NCBI GenBank assembly: GCA_022410635.1
Contig: JAJVDF010000206.1
Span: forward strand, 447,320 to 511,319
Length of the DNA stretch: 64,000 nucleotides
From: Tretioscincus oriximinensis
Taxonomy: Eukaryota; Chordata; Lepidosauria; Squamata; Gymnophthalmidae
Direction: 5' to 3'
Every line of letters starts with the position of its first letter. The first letter of the stretch is position 1. The position numbers and the translations under genes are program-made. This document shows, piece after piece, positions 23,280 through 34,004 of the stretch. Under the pieces are notes generated by a model. It worked only from the letters and a program-made list of their open reading frames with translations, was not told the DNA's origin and ran no database searches.

Positions 23280-25237
23280 ATAATTATTTAAAAANCGAGA
23301 TAAAAATGTCATGAACCATTTGCTTCTGGGTACTAATCTAGCCATGTTTGTTGCAAATAACAATAGAAACTAAATGTTTTTCTACCATACCTTGGATGCA
23401 AAGTATTGATTTGTGGCTTGGATTAATTTGCTGAGATGGGTATTTAGAAGAGACTTGCCCGAATTTTCCCATCTCCTAGGGCTAGGCNGAAATCATTGAG
23501 AAAGGTAATAAACATAAGTAAGGCAGGAAATGAAAAGCTATATTACTGTCAAACACAAGGTTTGCAAAACGGAAAGAGCAAAGTAGGTGGAGGAGTTTTC
23601 TTTAGTTTTCAAGTAGATTCTCTTTTACACACACAGTCATATGCACACACAGAATAAGAATTCAGAATTATCAACAGAAAAAATAGTTNAAAAAATTATG
23701 ATCATTAAATTTGAAAGGAAATCTCTTGTTTAGTGCAAAGGATGTGTTTCCAACAAGCAAAGAATTGCTTCTGGGATATGTTAATGATGCCTTAACCAGA
23801 AAATAGGCTGCCTTTGACTTACTGTACCAACTTGTAGAACTGAGTTTGTATCCAAAGATCTATGATTGTAAGAAAGACAGGAACTAGGAGACTTGTAGAA
23901 GCTGTCCATGTGTTTTTAATATTGTGGGATGCAACAGAGTCTGGTCTGCATTCTCTGTTGTGCCAAGACGTTCACCTAGAAAGAGGCAACAAAACTGAAC
24001 CTAACAAATTGTCAACTTTGAATTCAATTTTCTCTGAAATAACATATTCACAGTTATAAAAATGTGAAGGCTATTCATATGGCCTATTCTCAGTGTTTAT
24101 GATTTTGAAAGGTTTTCAGAATGATAGATGATAGCTTCAAGTTTTGTTGGTTTATGGAAGAAGGTTCATAAATTCTTACACTTTCCCCCTCTTATTGTCC
24201 CTCTGGTCCTTTCCCTTCCTCAATCCCAAATTGTATTTGCTGGTGATAGGCCATAAACCTATTGTTGTTGACAGAAAGAAATGTCTTGTTCCTTGGTATC
24301 TTCGAAGGCACCAGAAAAACCTTTTCATGCAGTTGAAGGGAACTTAAAGGAACTTAATGGAAAGGGTATATGGACTTTTAAAAACATCTTATTAATGTGT
24401 GTTTGTCTTTATTAATTTTCTTGATCTTTTTTACCTGTCCTGGGTCTAACAGTGAAGCGCAGGATATAAATAATTTTATATAAATAAAGTAGGGAGAGGC
24501 TAACAATACTGTGGAAAAGGCAGGAAAAAGTGTAATGGCAATAGGGTACAAAGGTTTGGATGCATCAGTGTGATTACAGCAAAATAAAGCTCAGTATTTA
24601 TGTATATCTGGAAAATGGCTGTATCCCAGATTTGATCCTCTACCAATGATATTGAGATGTTTGTTTTAGGTCTGGTGCCGTTAAGTATTCCAATTCCCAT
24701 TTATATAAGCAAGCACTTCAGCACCATTAATACTGTACTGGCTGTTGTACATCTTGGCTGCTATTATTGTGCAAACATCATTGCATTGGTTTTTGGCCAA
24801 GGGATGGTGTAGATGAGTCAGACTTGCAGGTCACTGGAGTTTACAATAAGGCAGCAGTAATGGAGTGGGAAAGACNGATGATCTGAAAACAACCTGGAGT
24901 GAAATCTTTTGTGATAATGCTGGCAGGGAAGTGTTCAGGTGACAAGAAATTATAAACAACATACAGCTTTTTTCCATATCAGGACAGATGGAAAGAAATA
25001 AAATGCTCCCCAAGAATCCTCAACAACAATTTTCCTACTAGTGCTGTATTGTTTAACATGTGACAGTATTGAAAACCTGAATTAATAGACATATTTTTAC
25101 TAGAAAAATGGATAATCTTGTAGAATTTTGTATTTCATCTCTATATGGTGGCGGTGGGGAATTTTTTTCTTCCAAGAGTCATTGGGAGATTTAAAAATCT
25201 CCCGAGAGCTATACCGCCTCCCCCATTCCTGTTTGCC
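23280..25237 (+). other. Intergenic with an L2-type tail at 24425-24487
   Basis: The only assignable part is GGTCTAACAGTGAAGCGCAG-GATATAAATAATTTTATATAAATAAAG at about 24440-24487, an L2-style 3' terminus on the plus strand. The rest shows no gene or repeat. Confidence 0.4.
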
Positions 25238-25450
25238 TAGGCTGACCAGATGACCCCTTTTGGGGAGGGGGGAACCCAGTTTTGGGGTGTCTGCCCCATC
25301 CTCCTTGCCCCCCCCGGGCAATGTCATCATTTTTTGCTGAGGAAAAAAATTACGTATTTTTCAATTTTTTATAAAACAAATCACTGCACCACCACTAGGG
25401 GGCTCTGGCAACTGGAGCCAGTTCTTGAGGCACCCACCCCTCAGTAAAAA
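25238..25450 (+). mobile_element. One-armed copy of the GGCTGACCAGATGACCCC element
   Basis: It begins TAGGCTGACCAGATGACCCC, identical to the left end at 12951, and keeps the TGCTGAGGAAAAAAATT internal motif. The matching right arm is absent, so the copy is truncated or rearranged. The right border is uncertain. Confidence 0.5.
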
Positions 25451-25499
25451 ATTTTAAAAAATGCAAATTCCCACTGTAATGAAATCACCTAATTACAGC

Positions 25500-26576
25500 A
25501 AGGCTCCTTTAAATTTTACAAGCTTAGAAGCTGAGCTAAGGGGGCGGGGCTAAGATTATAAAAGGGAGAGTTGCGGGGTATGTAGGGTTGCCATACGTCC
25601 CGGTAAACCGGGACAAACCNGGTTTTGGGGACTAAAATATAGTCCCCTCCGGGTTTTAAGGTAAAATCCCGGCTTTTGACATTCCCNGATGCTGCGTCAG
25701 GGAATGTAAAAAGGCAGGATTTTAAAGGAAAAGCAGCCTTCAGAGCTGACGGCTGCAGCACGCGCAACGCTTTCCGGGGTCCTGGGAGGACCCTCGGAGC
25801 GCGCTGTAGCTGCTCCTTGGCTGGAGGCGGGGTTTCGCCCTGCTCTGAGGCAAGGGCGCCAGCCCCAGCGGAGCAAAAACGCCTGGGTTTCTGACAGGAG
25901 AATAGCTCTGTTCTCCTGTCACAAACTCAAGCGTTTTTGCTCCGCTAGAGTTGGCGCGCTTGCCTCAGAGCAGGACGAAACCCAGCCTCTAGCAAAGGAG
26001 CAGCTGTGTGCGCACGTGCGTGCGTGCGCACGCACACGGACGCTTGTAGTGAGAGAAGAGAGGTTCTGCCTGTCTCTCTACAAGCGTCTGTGTGTGCGCA
26101 TGCGCACGCGCACGCGCATGCGCACACCTGTTCATATGTGCGCGCACATGCGCGCACACGCACCCACCCCACCCACGTCCCGGTTTGGGGATGCCAAGAT
26201 ATGGCAACCCTAGGGGTATGTGTGTGGAATGCTAGAGAGAAGAATGCTTAGTTGATTGCTTTGTGAAATGTTTTGATGGTTGACAGAGAGTGAAATGGTT
26301 GTTTGAGTGTGTGGCCAAACCATTCAAATAAGACTGGTTCTCTGCTAGGAGTGTAAAAATAAAGAAAGGAACACCATACAGAACTGCTGGGGAGGCAAAG
26401 AGAGAAAAGGGAGAGCTGGGAGAGACTTTACCCTAATCCAGTGCAGTTAATTTGTATCGTTGGTTTTCTTTGAGATTGAGGATCACCTATTGCTTTGTTT
26501 TGATAAAGCTGTTTTGGGGTTATAAAACAGAAGTCTTTATTATTTGGCATACAGAGTAAAGGGGCTCATTCTAGTT
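25500..26576 (+). mobile_element. Possible LTR-like segment split by a hAT insertion
   Basis: GATTATAAAAGGGAG (near 25553) looks like an LTR TATA box. After the hAT element at 25583-26212 is removed, the segment continues to AATAAAG (near 26358) and a U5-like region ending near ATTCTAGTTACA (26576). A purine tract AAGGGGGGAC at 26759-26768 is followed by TGTGTTACA, which could be a polypurine tract and LTR start. I found no coding part and no pair of matching LTRs, so this is a hypothesis. Confidence 0.3.
25583..26212. mobile_element. hAT non-autonomous element with 8-bp target duplication
   Basis: The termini TAGGGTTGCCATA and TATGGCAACCCTA are inverted repeats. The flanks carry an exact 8-bp duplication, GGGGTATG (25575-25582 and 26213-26220), the hallmark of hAT transposition. 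The 630-bp interior is GC-rich with a large palindrome centred near 25907 (TGACAGGAGAA against TTCTCCTGTCA, extending over 90 bp each side). A second palindrome is centred near 26068 (ACGCTTGTAG against CTACAAGCGT). Alternating purine-pyrimidine runs at 26005-26040 and 26088-26165 could form Z-DNA. There is no transposase. Confidence 0.93.
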
Positions 26577-27838
26577 ACATTTTCACTCCATATTTTTGTG
26601 TTTCTCCCGAGGGGACTGGTGACTGCCTACCTGAAGATTGAAACCCTTATTTACAGAACTTATTTACTTTATCCCTCTCTTACCTATCCTATCGACCAAC
26701 AAACATATAAAATCTGAGTGCCTTGTTCATAACAAAAGACTATCTACCAATATTACTAAGGGGGGACTGTGTTACAAAGCCCAAACTGAATAAGTAAACA
26801 TATAAAAGATCATACACAGTCTTAACNCCTGCTCGGTTCCCTTACACTCACACACTTTGAAAATTTCTCACAAACCTCAAAAAAATTCACGGGAACTTAG
26901 CAGATTTCTCGGGTGGCGATTTCAGAGAGGTACGCATGTTGAGTGATTTGCATGAATATGCAAATTAGCTTGAATATTACCCCAATTTGGGCCTCAGAAA
27001 ATCTGGTCAGTCCAAGTACACATAGGCTATTGTTTGTCATTCTGGACACAGACGGTATCTGAGGAGTCGCCTCCTCAGGAAGAGGATGTGATGCAGCCCC
27101 GTTGAGTTCAGTTAAGGTACCTGCTCAGCTCCATTGCAACCAAGCAAATTTATTTACACAGAATGCCTGTGCCTGCAGCCCTGCAGAGAGCTCCCATGCA
27201 CAGTCAAAGCAGCCCCTGAGCTGAGCCTGTTTTGTTTGCTGCAGCAATGGACCTAGTATGTGTGAGGCAGCAGCTTGGGTGTTGCTGCTCATGAATTGAG
27301 CTTTACACATCTGTGGTGGGCTGTCAGAAAGTTAGGTAGCAACCGTCCCAAGATGCTTCAGTGGAGGAGTAAAGGTTGGCTATCAGGGGAACTGTCAAAT
27401 TCCTCATGGCCCTAATCTTTAAAGATCCAGTGTTCTTCAAATTATACTTTCAGAATCTTTGAATTTATCATGACACCTGAAGCTGACTAGAAGGCCTAAT
27501 GTTGAACAGTCCCGATTTAGTATTACATTTTACACTTTGTGGCTGTGTTCACATGTAGCAAAAAAGTAGTTTCAAAGTGTTTTAGACAGTAGTGTTTTGT
27601 CACTTGTGTACTTATCTCTAATCCAAACTTTTTGGGGCCTGAAATGCTCATGATCTGAGGAAGATGGAGGCAATCCCACTCGAGTACAGTCTANACTCCA
27701 ACTCAATGCTTCTTTCTCTTTTTAAAGATTGTGTGTGAATGTAAAGTAAACTATTTAATGACTTCTTTGTTTTTTTATTCTGAAACTCAAAGTAAGCATC
27801 ATTGTCATTCTTGTCCTTTTAGCATTGTCTGCTGTTAG
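26577..27838. other. Intergenic, nothing recognised
   Basis: Apart from the purine tract near 26760 there is no assignable feature. An octamer-like ATATGCAAATTAGC occurs near 26956 but has no context to support function. Confidence 0.35.
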
Positions 27839-27850
27839 CAGAGGAGGAGG

Positions 27851-27881
<31 letters not shown>

Positions 27882-27982
27882 GGAGGAAGGGAAGAAGAAG
27901 AAGGAAAGAAGAAGAAGAAGAGCTGGTTTTTTATACCCCACTTTTCTCACCTGAGGGGACTCAAAGCGGCATGCAAGGTATT
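27839..27982 (-). mobile_element. SINE 3' fragment with long (CTT)n tail
   Basis: On the minus strand GCCGCTTTGAGTCCCCTCAG-GTGAGAAAAGTGGGGTATAA-AAAACCAGCT leads into an ~80-bp CTT/CTC-rich tail. This is the 3' half of the tRNA-SINE found complete at 28010-28312 and 44283-44596. It lies head-to-head with the next SINE. Confidence 0.8.
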
Positions 27983-28009
27983 TTTCACCCGAAGGCTGAC
28001 ATTCGGCAT

Positions 28010-28312
28010 GAATGACACAGTCGCTTAGAAAACAGTCTCCCATCTGGAAGATCCGGTTTCGAAGCCCTGTGTCGGACATGGGGAGGGGTGAGCACCTTCC
28101 ACTAGCCTGTAGCTCTAGCCAACCCAGCTATTCGAAAGCAAGAATTGCAAGAAATTGCAAAAGACTGCAAGTAGATACATGGGAACCACCANAGCCTGCT
28201 GGGGAAGATAGAATGTAAGCCTTTGGCCAAAATACCCATGTAAGCCACTTTGAGTCCCTGGGAAAGGTGAGGAAAGCAGAGTATAAGGACCCAGTTCTTC
28301 TTCTCCTTCTGC
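28010..28312 (+). mobile_element. tRNA-derived SINE (squamate type), near full length
   Basis: The tRNA-like head has CGCTTAGAAAACAGTCTCCC and a B box in CCGGTTTCGAAGCCCTG. The body follows with CCAACCCAGCTATTCGAAAG and CAAGTAGATACATGGGAACC, phrases typical of squamate Sauria/Squam SINEs. The end AGTATAAGGACCCAGTTC has a short CTT-type tail. The N at 28192 aligns to C in the 44-kb copy. Confidence 0.8.
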
Positions 28313-28468
28313 CTTACCCACCACAGGGCTTCACAAGGCATGTTAAGTGATGGCATCTGAACAAGNTGAGAGGAACCTTTGGGGAGAGCCATCTGAAACC
28401 TAATACTGTCATTGGCTGAAAGCTGAAAGTTTTACAAAAACTGGATGCATTTTGTGAAAAGCAATATA

Positions 28469-28552
28469 TATACTGCTCAAAACAATGAAGGGAACACTTT
28501 GACATAACAGTGTATGTAAAAGTGTTCCCTTAATTGTTTCGAGCACTGTATA
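28469..28552. mobile_element. Tc1/mariner-type MITE
   Basis: TACTGCTCAAAACAATGAAG followed by GGAACACTTT is mirrored by AAGTGTTCCCTTAATTGTTT and CGAGCACTGTA. The ends abut TA repeats, consistent with TA target duplication. The same element with perfect arms is at 58644-58725. The TACTGCTCAAAA-AATTAAGGGAACACT end is a familiar Tc1-like terminus in fish and reptiles. Confidence 0.8.
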
Positions 28553-29750
28553 TATATAGTGTATATAATATTAATATTATATATATTTATATATGTGTGT
28601 ATATATATTAAAAACTGACTTGTAAGGACAGGAAAAAANTTTTTCATTCTTAAATAAGTTAATTTAACTTTGCATTTACATCCCATGCTTTTTTGGCTAC
28701 TTTGCAACCACCTCATTAGTTTAACATTTTCTGAATAGCCTTACTGAACTGCACATATTAGTAGCCTTAAAAAATAGAAGATGAAAGACAGCCCCACACT
28801 ATCTTCCAGTCCATAAGGATCCCTCTTTTATCAGTATTGTCAAGAGATTAGCATATATGGTTGTCTGATGAATGCAAATACTATATTTGAGCACATACCT
28901 GTATGAGCTTCTTGATGATTGAAACCTATCTATTTATAAGCACTTCTGAGTGTTTAAGGAAAAGCTTCAGATGTTGCTTAATGGTATGTCTTGAATTTGT
29001 TAAAAATCCTTTTATTATTTGAAATATGGAGTGTTTTGCAAAATTTTACTTAGATGTGTATGGCAAGCTGACCAATACAGGTAATCATGGAAGAATGTAC
29101 CATAGTGTATATCTGCAGCCAATTAGTAATGGAGAAAGCTGGGAATAATAATTTCATCAACTGGCAAGAAATTAAAAGACCACCAGCTTGACAAATGTTT
29201 ACCTCAGCAGTATGGAAAGTTATAATTTGGTATAACGATATGCAAATATCATTCCTCATTTTCTCTTCAAACAACTATCTGTTCTTTACTGTTTGTTAAA
29301 CCTTTGTACAAATTACAGAGTTTGATTAGTCCACACTCCATATCAACTGAAGGACATTTAATATAGTTTTCTTCTGTAAAATTTTAAAATCCTAAAAGTC
29401 AGGGAGATAAAATCATACTATGAAACCGTGTTATACATATTAAAAACTGTAAGTTCAAATTAAGTTCCCAGTTAAATCTTAAAATGTACAGCACACCCAT
29501 GTAATACTCGTGCCACAACTATTTTTTAAAAAAAATCCTCCTCAAGTGTCAATCATTTTGAAAACCTGAACCCTCATCTTAATTAGCCTATAGTAAGTAC
29601 TTATAACATTTTCATAGATATTCCCATTCCTTTTATATCTTTCCATCCTCAAGCTTTTGCTGCCAAATTATATTGTAGGAACCTACCTGGAATGTACAAA
29701 ATAGGAGGAATATCCTATTAATAGAACCACATGGGTTCTCTGCTCACTAC
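28553..29750. other. Intergenic, A/T-rich, nothing recognised
   Basis: A TA-rich stretch at 28553-28612 can form local cruciforms. No gene is visible. Confidence 0.4.
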
Positions 29751-29754
29751 AACA

Positions 29755-29870
29755 TCTCTAACAATGATTATTCAACCTTAGTTTGGAGACCACCAGTGAA
29801 GCGGGACAAACACTTTATGAGGTAACCTATTCCACTGGCTGACAACCCTTATGATCTAATTTATACAGAT
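29755..29870 (-). mobile_element. Ancient CR1-like LINE fragment
   Basis: GGAGACCACCAGTGAAGCGG through CTATTCCACTGGCTGACAAC matches the antisense CR1 phrase in which a 'defect'-type residue run is followed by a 'TTCCACTGnnnAACn' block. It is old and non-coding. Confidence 0.45.
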
Positions 29871-30117
29871 TCATTATGTTGTAAAAAATTATATGACTCT
29901 GCAAAAGAGGATTAGGTTAATAACATTTAGCAGCTTACAAGTTGAGTTCTCTATGAAGGTAAAAAGAAGACGAAGGGCAAGTTACCATTCTTGTTTCTGT
30001 TGCTTACTCCAATTTTCACATTTCAATCATTTATGGTACTAATGTCTTCAGTGTCTCTCAGTAGTTAATATATATGTCCATGACACTTCTCTGATGAACA
30101 AAGCTAATAATTGTATT

Positions 30118-30561
30118 CAGGGCTTTTTTTGTGAGGCTTTTTATTTAGGCGGGGGGTGGGGGGGCGGAGTTAGCGGGGGGGCGTTATCGGCCTCCGCTAA
30201 CGCCACGCCCCCCTTGCCAGCGCCCCCCGCCTAAATAAAAGGTGCCGGTACTGCTGCGTTAGCCGGCGGCGAGGGGGGCGTGGCGTTATCGGCGGCGGTG
30301 GCATTATCGGCCTCCGCTAACGCCACGCCCCCCTCGCCGGCAGCTAACNCCGCAGTACCGGCACCTTTTATTTAGGCGGCGGGGGCGGNGTNNGCGGGGG
30401 GGNAGCAGNGGCGGGGGGCGCGGGAATGAGCGGCGGCGGACGCCTCCCCTCCCCCTGCCCCTCCCCGCCTAAATAATAGGTGCCAGTACTGCTGCGTTAG
30501 CCGCCGCNGAGAGGGGCGTGGCGTTAGTACCGGCANCTTTTTTTCTGGAAAAAAAGCACTG
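30118..30561. mobile_element. GC-rich hAT non-autonomous element with 8-bp target duplication
   Basis: The left end CAGGGCTTTTTTT and right end AAAAAAAGCACTG are terminal inverted repeats of the CAGNG type. They are flanked by an exact 8-bp duplication, ATTGTATT (30110-30117 and 30562-30569). The interior is extremely GC-rich and multiply palindromic: CTCCGCTAACGCCACGCCCC recurs, and GCACCTTTTATTTAGGCGG appears in both orientations. At least five N positions fall here, as expected of a sequence that is hard to assemble. A second copy starts at 63933. Confidence 0.93.
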
Positions 30562-30889
30562 ATTGTATTATAAAAGTATTTAAGGTTAGTCTAGCTCGAT
30601 ACCTTTGCCATAGATCAATATTGGCTCCTGTTCATTATTGAATTTCTGTCAAAGTGTTTACAAACATGCTATTAATAGTCTGATGATAGACCTTGACATT
30701 CTGATATTAGGTTCACATGCCTGGTCCTACTCATTTCCTTTTTGGAAAACATGGAAATATTTGCCTGCCTCCAGACTTTTGCAAATTCTCAAAGATTAAA
30801 CACTGATTTTGCAACCACCTCTACTATTTCATTTAATATCTCACTTTACAGAATTTCTAATCTTGGCCATTCTTGTTCTTTAAAATATT

Positions 30890-31128
30890 ACGTCATTGGG
30901 CTTCTTTTATTCTCCTTCAGGTCCCAGTAGTTTGCCTTTTTGGGAGTCTGGCTTTGAAATTTGACTGTTCTTAATGTCTTCTCTCCAGGTTATCTGATAT
31001 TCAAAGACAGCATGGTCACTGCTCCACAATCCCATTTGCGGTATTTCCTCAGTCACTTCCTNCCTGTTAACAAGAATTAGATCTAGAGTGGATCCTTTTG
31101 TTTCTTCCAACCTGCAGCAGAGCACAAG
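30890..31128 (-). pseudogene. CR1-like LINE endonuclease fragment
   Basis: Minus-strand translation gives GSTLDLILVNR, then GLWSSDHAVFEYQITW. The SDH triad, preceded by a TLDL-L--- block, is the C-terminal catalytic motif of the apurinic-like endonuclease of CR1-clade LINEs. Only about 70 residues remain, with one N. Confidence 0.7.
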
Positions 31129-31399
31129 AATTACCGGTAATTGGACTTTTGACTTTCAATAGAATTAGATTTCCAACAGATTGGATAAGTGGAATCATCC
31201 GTACTTATTATGATTTTTTAAAAGCTTAGTTAGCCGATGGAGAAAGATTTCATCCATCTGTTCTGCAATTCAAAGTCCATAATATTCCCACAAAATATCA
31301 TTTTAGTTCTTTCTCTCTCAAAAATCCAACATATGCTATGAATCCATGCTATGAAACATGAATTTTGGTGAAATCACATGTGTTCTTTACATAAAGTGC

Positions 31400-32262
31400 A
31401 ANGTATCTAGCCTAAACATGAGAGGGATCTCTATCCATTTATGGTGGGAATGTAGGGAGGTGATAAAATTTTGGAACTTGGTTTGGAGTTAATAAAACAT
31501 TAGGAATCCAGATTAATTGGACAAAAGTATCCTGTTTACTATTTGAGATAGATAACGTAACAATTGCACCAGATGATGACTATGTGGTTTTATAGCAGTT
31601 AATTGTGGCACAATCTGTTTTAGCAGCAGGCTTGAAATCACATGGAGAATGATGAATTTTTAAAAATCTAATTATTTATGTATTATTATTTATTTATTTG
31701 TACGTCTATCCCGCCCTATACCCGAAGATCTCAGGGCGGCCAACCATAGGGTGGTGCATATAGCTTTTGTTGCTTTCTCCACAACAGACACCCTGTGAAG
31801 TAGGTGAGGCTGAGAGAGTACTAAAGAACTGATTCTGGCCCAAGGTCACCCAGCTGGCTTTCATGGAGGAGTAGGGAATCGAACCAGGAGACTACCAGAT
31901 GCGAGTCCAATGTTCTAACCTCTACACCAAACAGTTGCAATTTGATTAGGGATTTGATATCTGCTTTAAGAACTCATGAGGCTGAATGGAAATGGCAGAG
32001 ACTATTATAAAGAGATTTGCCAATTCAAATTAAGAAGGATATATTGTATAAAGATATTAGTAGAATTTTAAGATATTGGGCAGGCAATAGAGTGTTCGAT
32101 GTCTATATTTAATAATGGTTCACCTTGGGTCAAGGGTTATTCTGTGTATTTTATATTTTCTTTTGGAATGTTTATTTTCTTGTGTATATATTTTCTATTT
32201 CATATATATTTGATGGCCGTTGGTTTTGTAATGTGTCTTGTTTAAATAATTTTTTTTAAAAA
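31400..32262 (+). pseudogene. L1 LINE ORF2 C-terminus and 3' UTR, interrupted by a SINE
   Basis: Plus-strand reading gives an IHLWWECREVIKFWNLVW block typical of the L1 ORF2 C-terminal region (H-WW-C---K-FW). A degenerate LIVAQSVLAAG-type helix follows. The SINE at 31681-31932 interrupts it. Beyond the SINE the L1 resumes (MLYKDISRILRYWA-type residues), then a T-rich UTR ends near 32262 in AATAATTTTTTTTAAA. It is dead by stops and frameshifts. Confidence 0.65.
31681..31932 (-). mobile_element. tRNA-derived SINE, full length, inside an L1
   Basis: On the minus strand the tRNA head reads GGTGTAGAGGTTAGAACATT (A box) and CTCCTGGTTCGATTCCC (good B box). The body has GGGTGACCTTGGGCCAGAAT, a CORE/MIR-like phrase, then CCTCACCTACTTCACAGGGT. 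The 3' end TATAGGGCGGGATAGACGTA has an (AAAT)n tail. It is the best copy of this second SINE family in the window. Confidence 0.85.
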
Positions 32263-33457
32263 GCTGTAGCCTTCTAATTTTGTGTTTCAATCTGTGTATT
32301 ATCCCACTAAATTTTAACAATATATACTGCCCAAATTACTTATACAATGAACTCTTATTTGAGGTTATTTTCAGGTAAAAATTGTGAGTTTTATGCATTT
32401 TCAACATTCAGTTTTGGGGGATTTTTTNGTTCCATAGAAGCTAAAAAAACTGACTATAAGATATTGCTATGTTACCATATCCGTCACTATCACAGCTGAG
32501 GCTCATGGGAATTGTAATATAATCTGGACAGCCACTGGTTCTCCAGATCTAATATATGTATAATTAATTGCGAGGCCCTGGTGAATTGTGCAAAAGCTCA
32601 GTACACTGAGAAATTTACTAGCTAATGATTACCAAAACAGAATATACGCTTCAGCATTTTTAAAGGAACAAATGAGACAATGTCAAAGATATTGGTAGAA
32701 TATGCTTTCCTTCTTGGGATATAAAAATAATCTGGAATGTTTTTAGGAAAAAATTAAGCAGGAAAAAGGATTTTAAAATCTGCAGAATTGACTATAAGAT
32801 TACTCAGATTGGATGAAGCATGTTCCAAAAACAATTTTTTAAACGCCCATGGTGATAGGAAAATATTATTAAAAATGCTGTTGTGTGTTTGTCTCAAATA
32901 TAGAAAGGATACATACAGTAAGATTTCAAAGAAAACAGTAAATCTGTTCTTCATAAGACTGTCACTTCCAGTTGAGGGTTTAACAAAGTTTTTTAAAACA
33001 AAACTTAGTAGAAATGTATATCTTTCCAGTCCAGTCTCCTTCCTTACCAGAATTGTGTTCTATGCCATTTAGGAAATGTTTCTATTTCACTGGTTAAAAT
33101 TGCATGCAGAAAACAGACCCNCATATTTCATTCTGTATTTTGAATCAAATAATTCTATCAGACTCAACTAGTTCCTTCAATGTCTTGCAGTAAGACATAG
33201 AAGGCAGATAAAAATCCATTTACTAGAATATCTTGGCAATTAATTAAGTTTTAAAATGATAACAAAGTTCCTTTTGATGATACTTTCAATTCTTTTTTGT
33301 TGAGGATTTTAAATTTGTTGGCTGCCTTTTTTAATAATGTTGACTTGTGATTATAGATGAAAGTGTTAGAAAAGGGTATATAGGAGTAATTAGGCCTCAG
33401 TGTTTACCTCAGGATGAGGGCTTTATCCACAGCCCCCACCAGTAGCNTGCTTAATTT
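32263..33457. other. Intergenic, nothing recognised
   Basis: This is A/T-rich sequence. Overlapping short ORFs on both strands at 32754-33072 have no domain signature. Confidence 0.4.
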
Positions 33458-33992
33458 TGTGGTTACAGAAATAAAGAGAGATGTTTGAAATGAAACAAAT
33501 AACAAGTTTATTGTTTACAAACAAGGAATAGAAGAAAGATTAGAATAATAAAGCTTCGGCTTTTATCAAGCAAGCCTGACTCAAGCACACACACACCAAG
33601 CTAGTGCAACATTCGTTTCCAGATACTTAAAGAGACAGGCCCTGTGTCACTTTATTTGTTCCAGCCCCAAGTCAAGCCTCAGCTTTGACTTCTTCAGGCT
33701 ATCATACACTTCTACCCCCCTCCTCCTGAGGCAGGTCAGAAGCGGACCCCTCTGTCNACTTGCTACACCACAAGTCCCCGACAGAAAGGCCTCTAGCCCT
33801 GGTCAGCTTCCCTTTTAACCGCTGACCAGCCGGCTACTCCAGGCCCCATTGGCTGACTCCTCCAGCCATACCCCCTCCCAAACAGGGAACCAGGAAGCCA
33901 CGCCCCTGCCTAGGCCTGCTCTTCCCCCCTCCCTCTGGGATAACTAGTAAGTAAACAAAAGAAACACAAACCTCAAAATGGAGGACGCCACA
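33458..33992 (-). mobile_element. LTR of a gypsy-type retrotransposon (3' LTR)
   Basis: In minus orientation the segment starts TGTGGCGTCCTCCATTTTGA and ends TTTATTTCTGTAACCACA, with TGTGG/CCACA mini-inverted ends. A purine tract GGTGGGAGGAGT precedes the start, as a polypurine tract should. Within it are GTTAAAAGGGAAG (weak TATA), AATAAAG and AATAAAC poly(A) signals. Borders are inferred, because the partner LTR is missing. Confidence 0.6.
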
Positions 33993-34004
33993 ACTCCTCC
34001 CACC

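Noticed and set aside
25945..26251. Histidine/arginine/alanine-rich frames on both strands
   Set aside because: They are translations of alternating CA/GC repeats inside the hAT element.
30118..30561. CpG-island promoter
   Set aside because: The GC-rich block is bounded by hAT inverted repeats and an 8-bp duplication, so it arrived as a transposon.
31870..31932. tRNA gene suggested by good A and B boxes
   Set aside because: The boxes belong to the head of a SINE; no cloverleaf acceptor stem follows.
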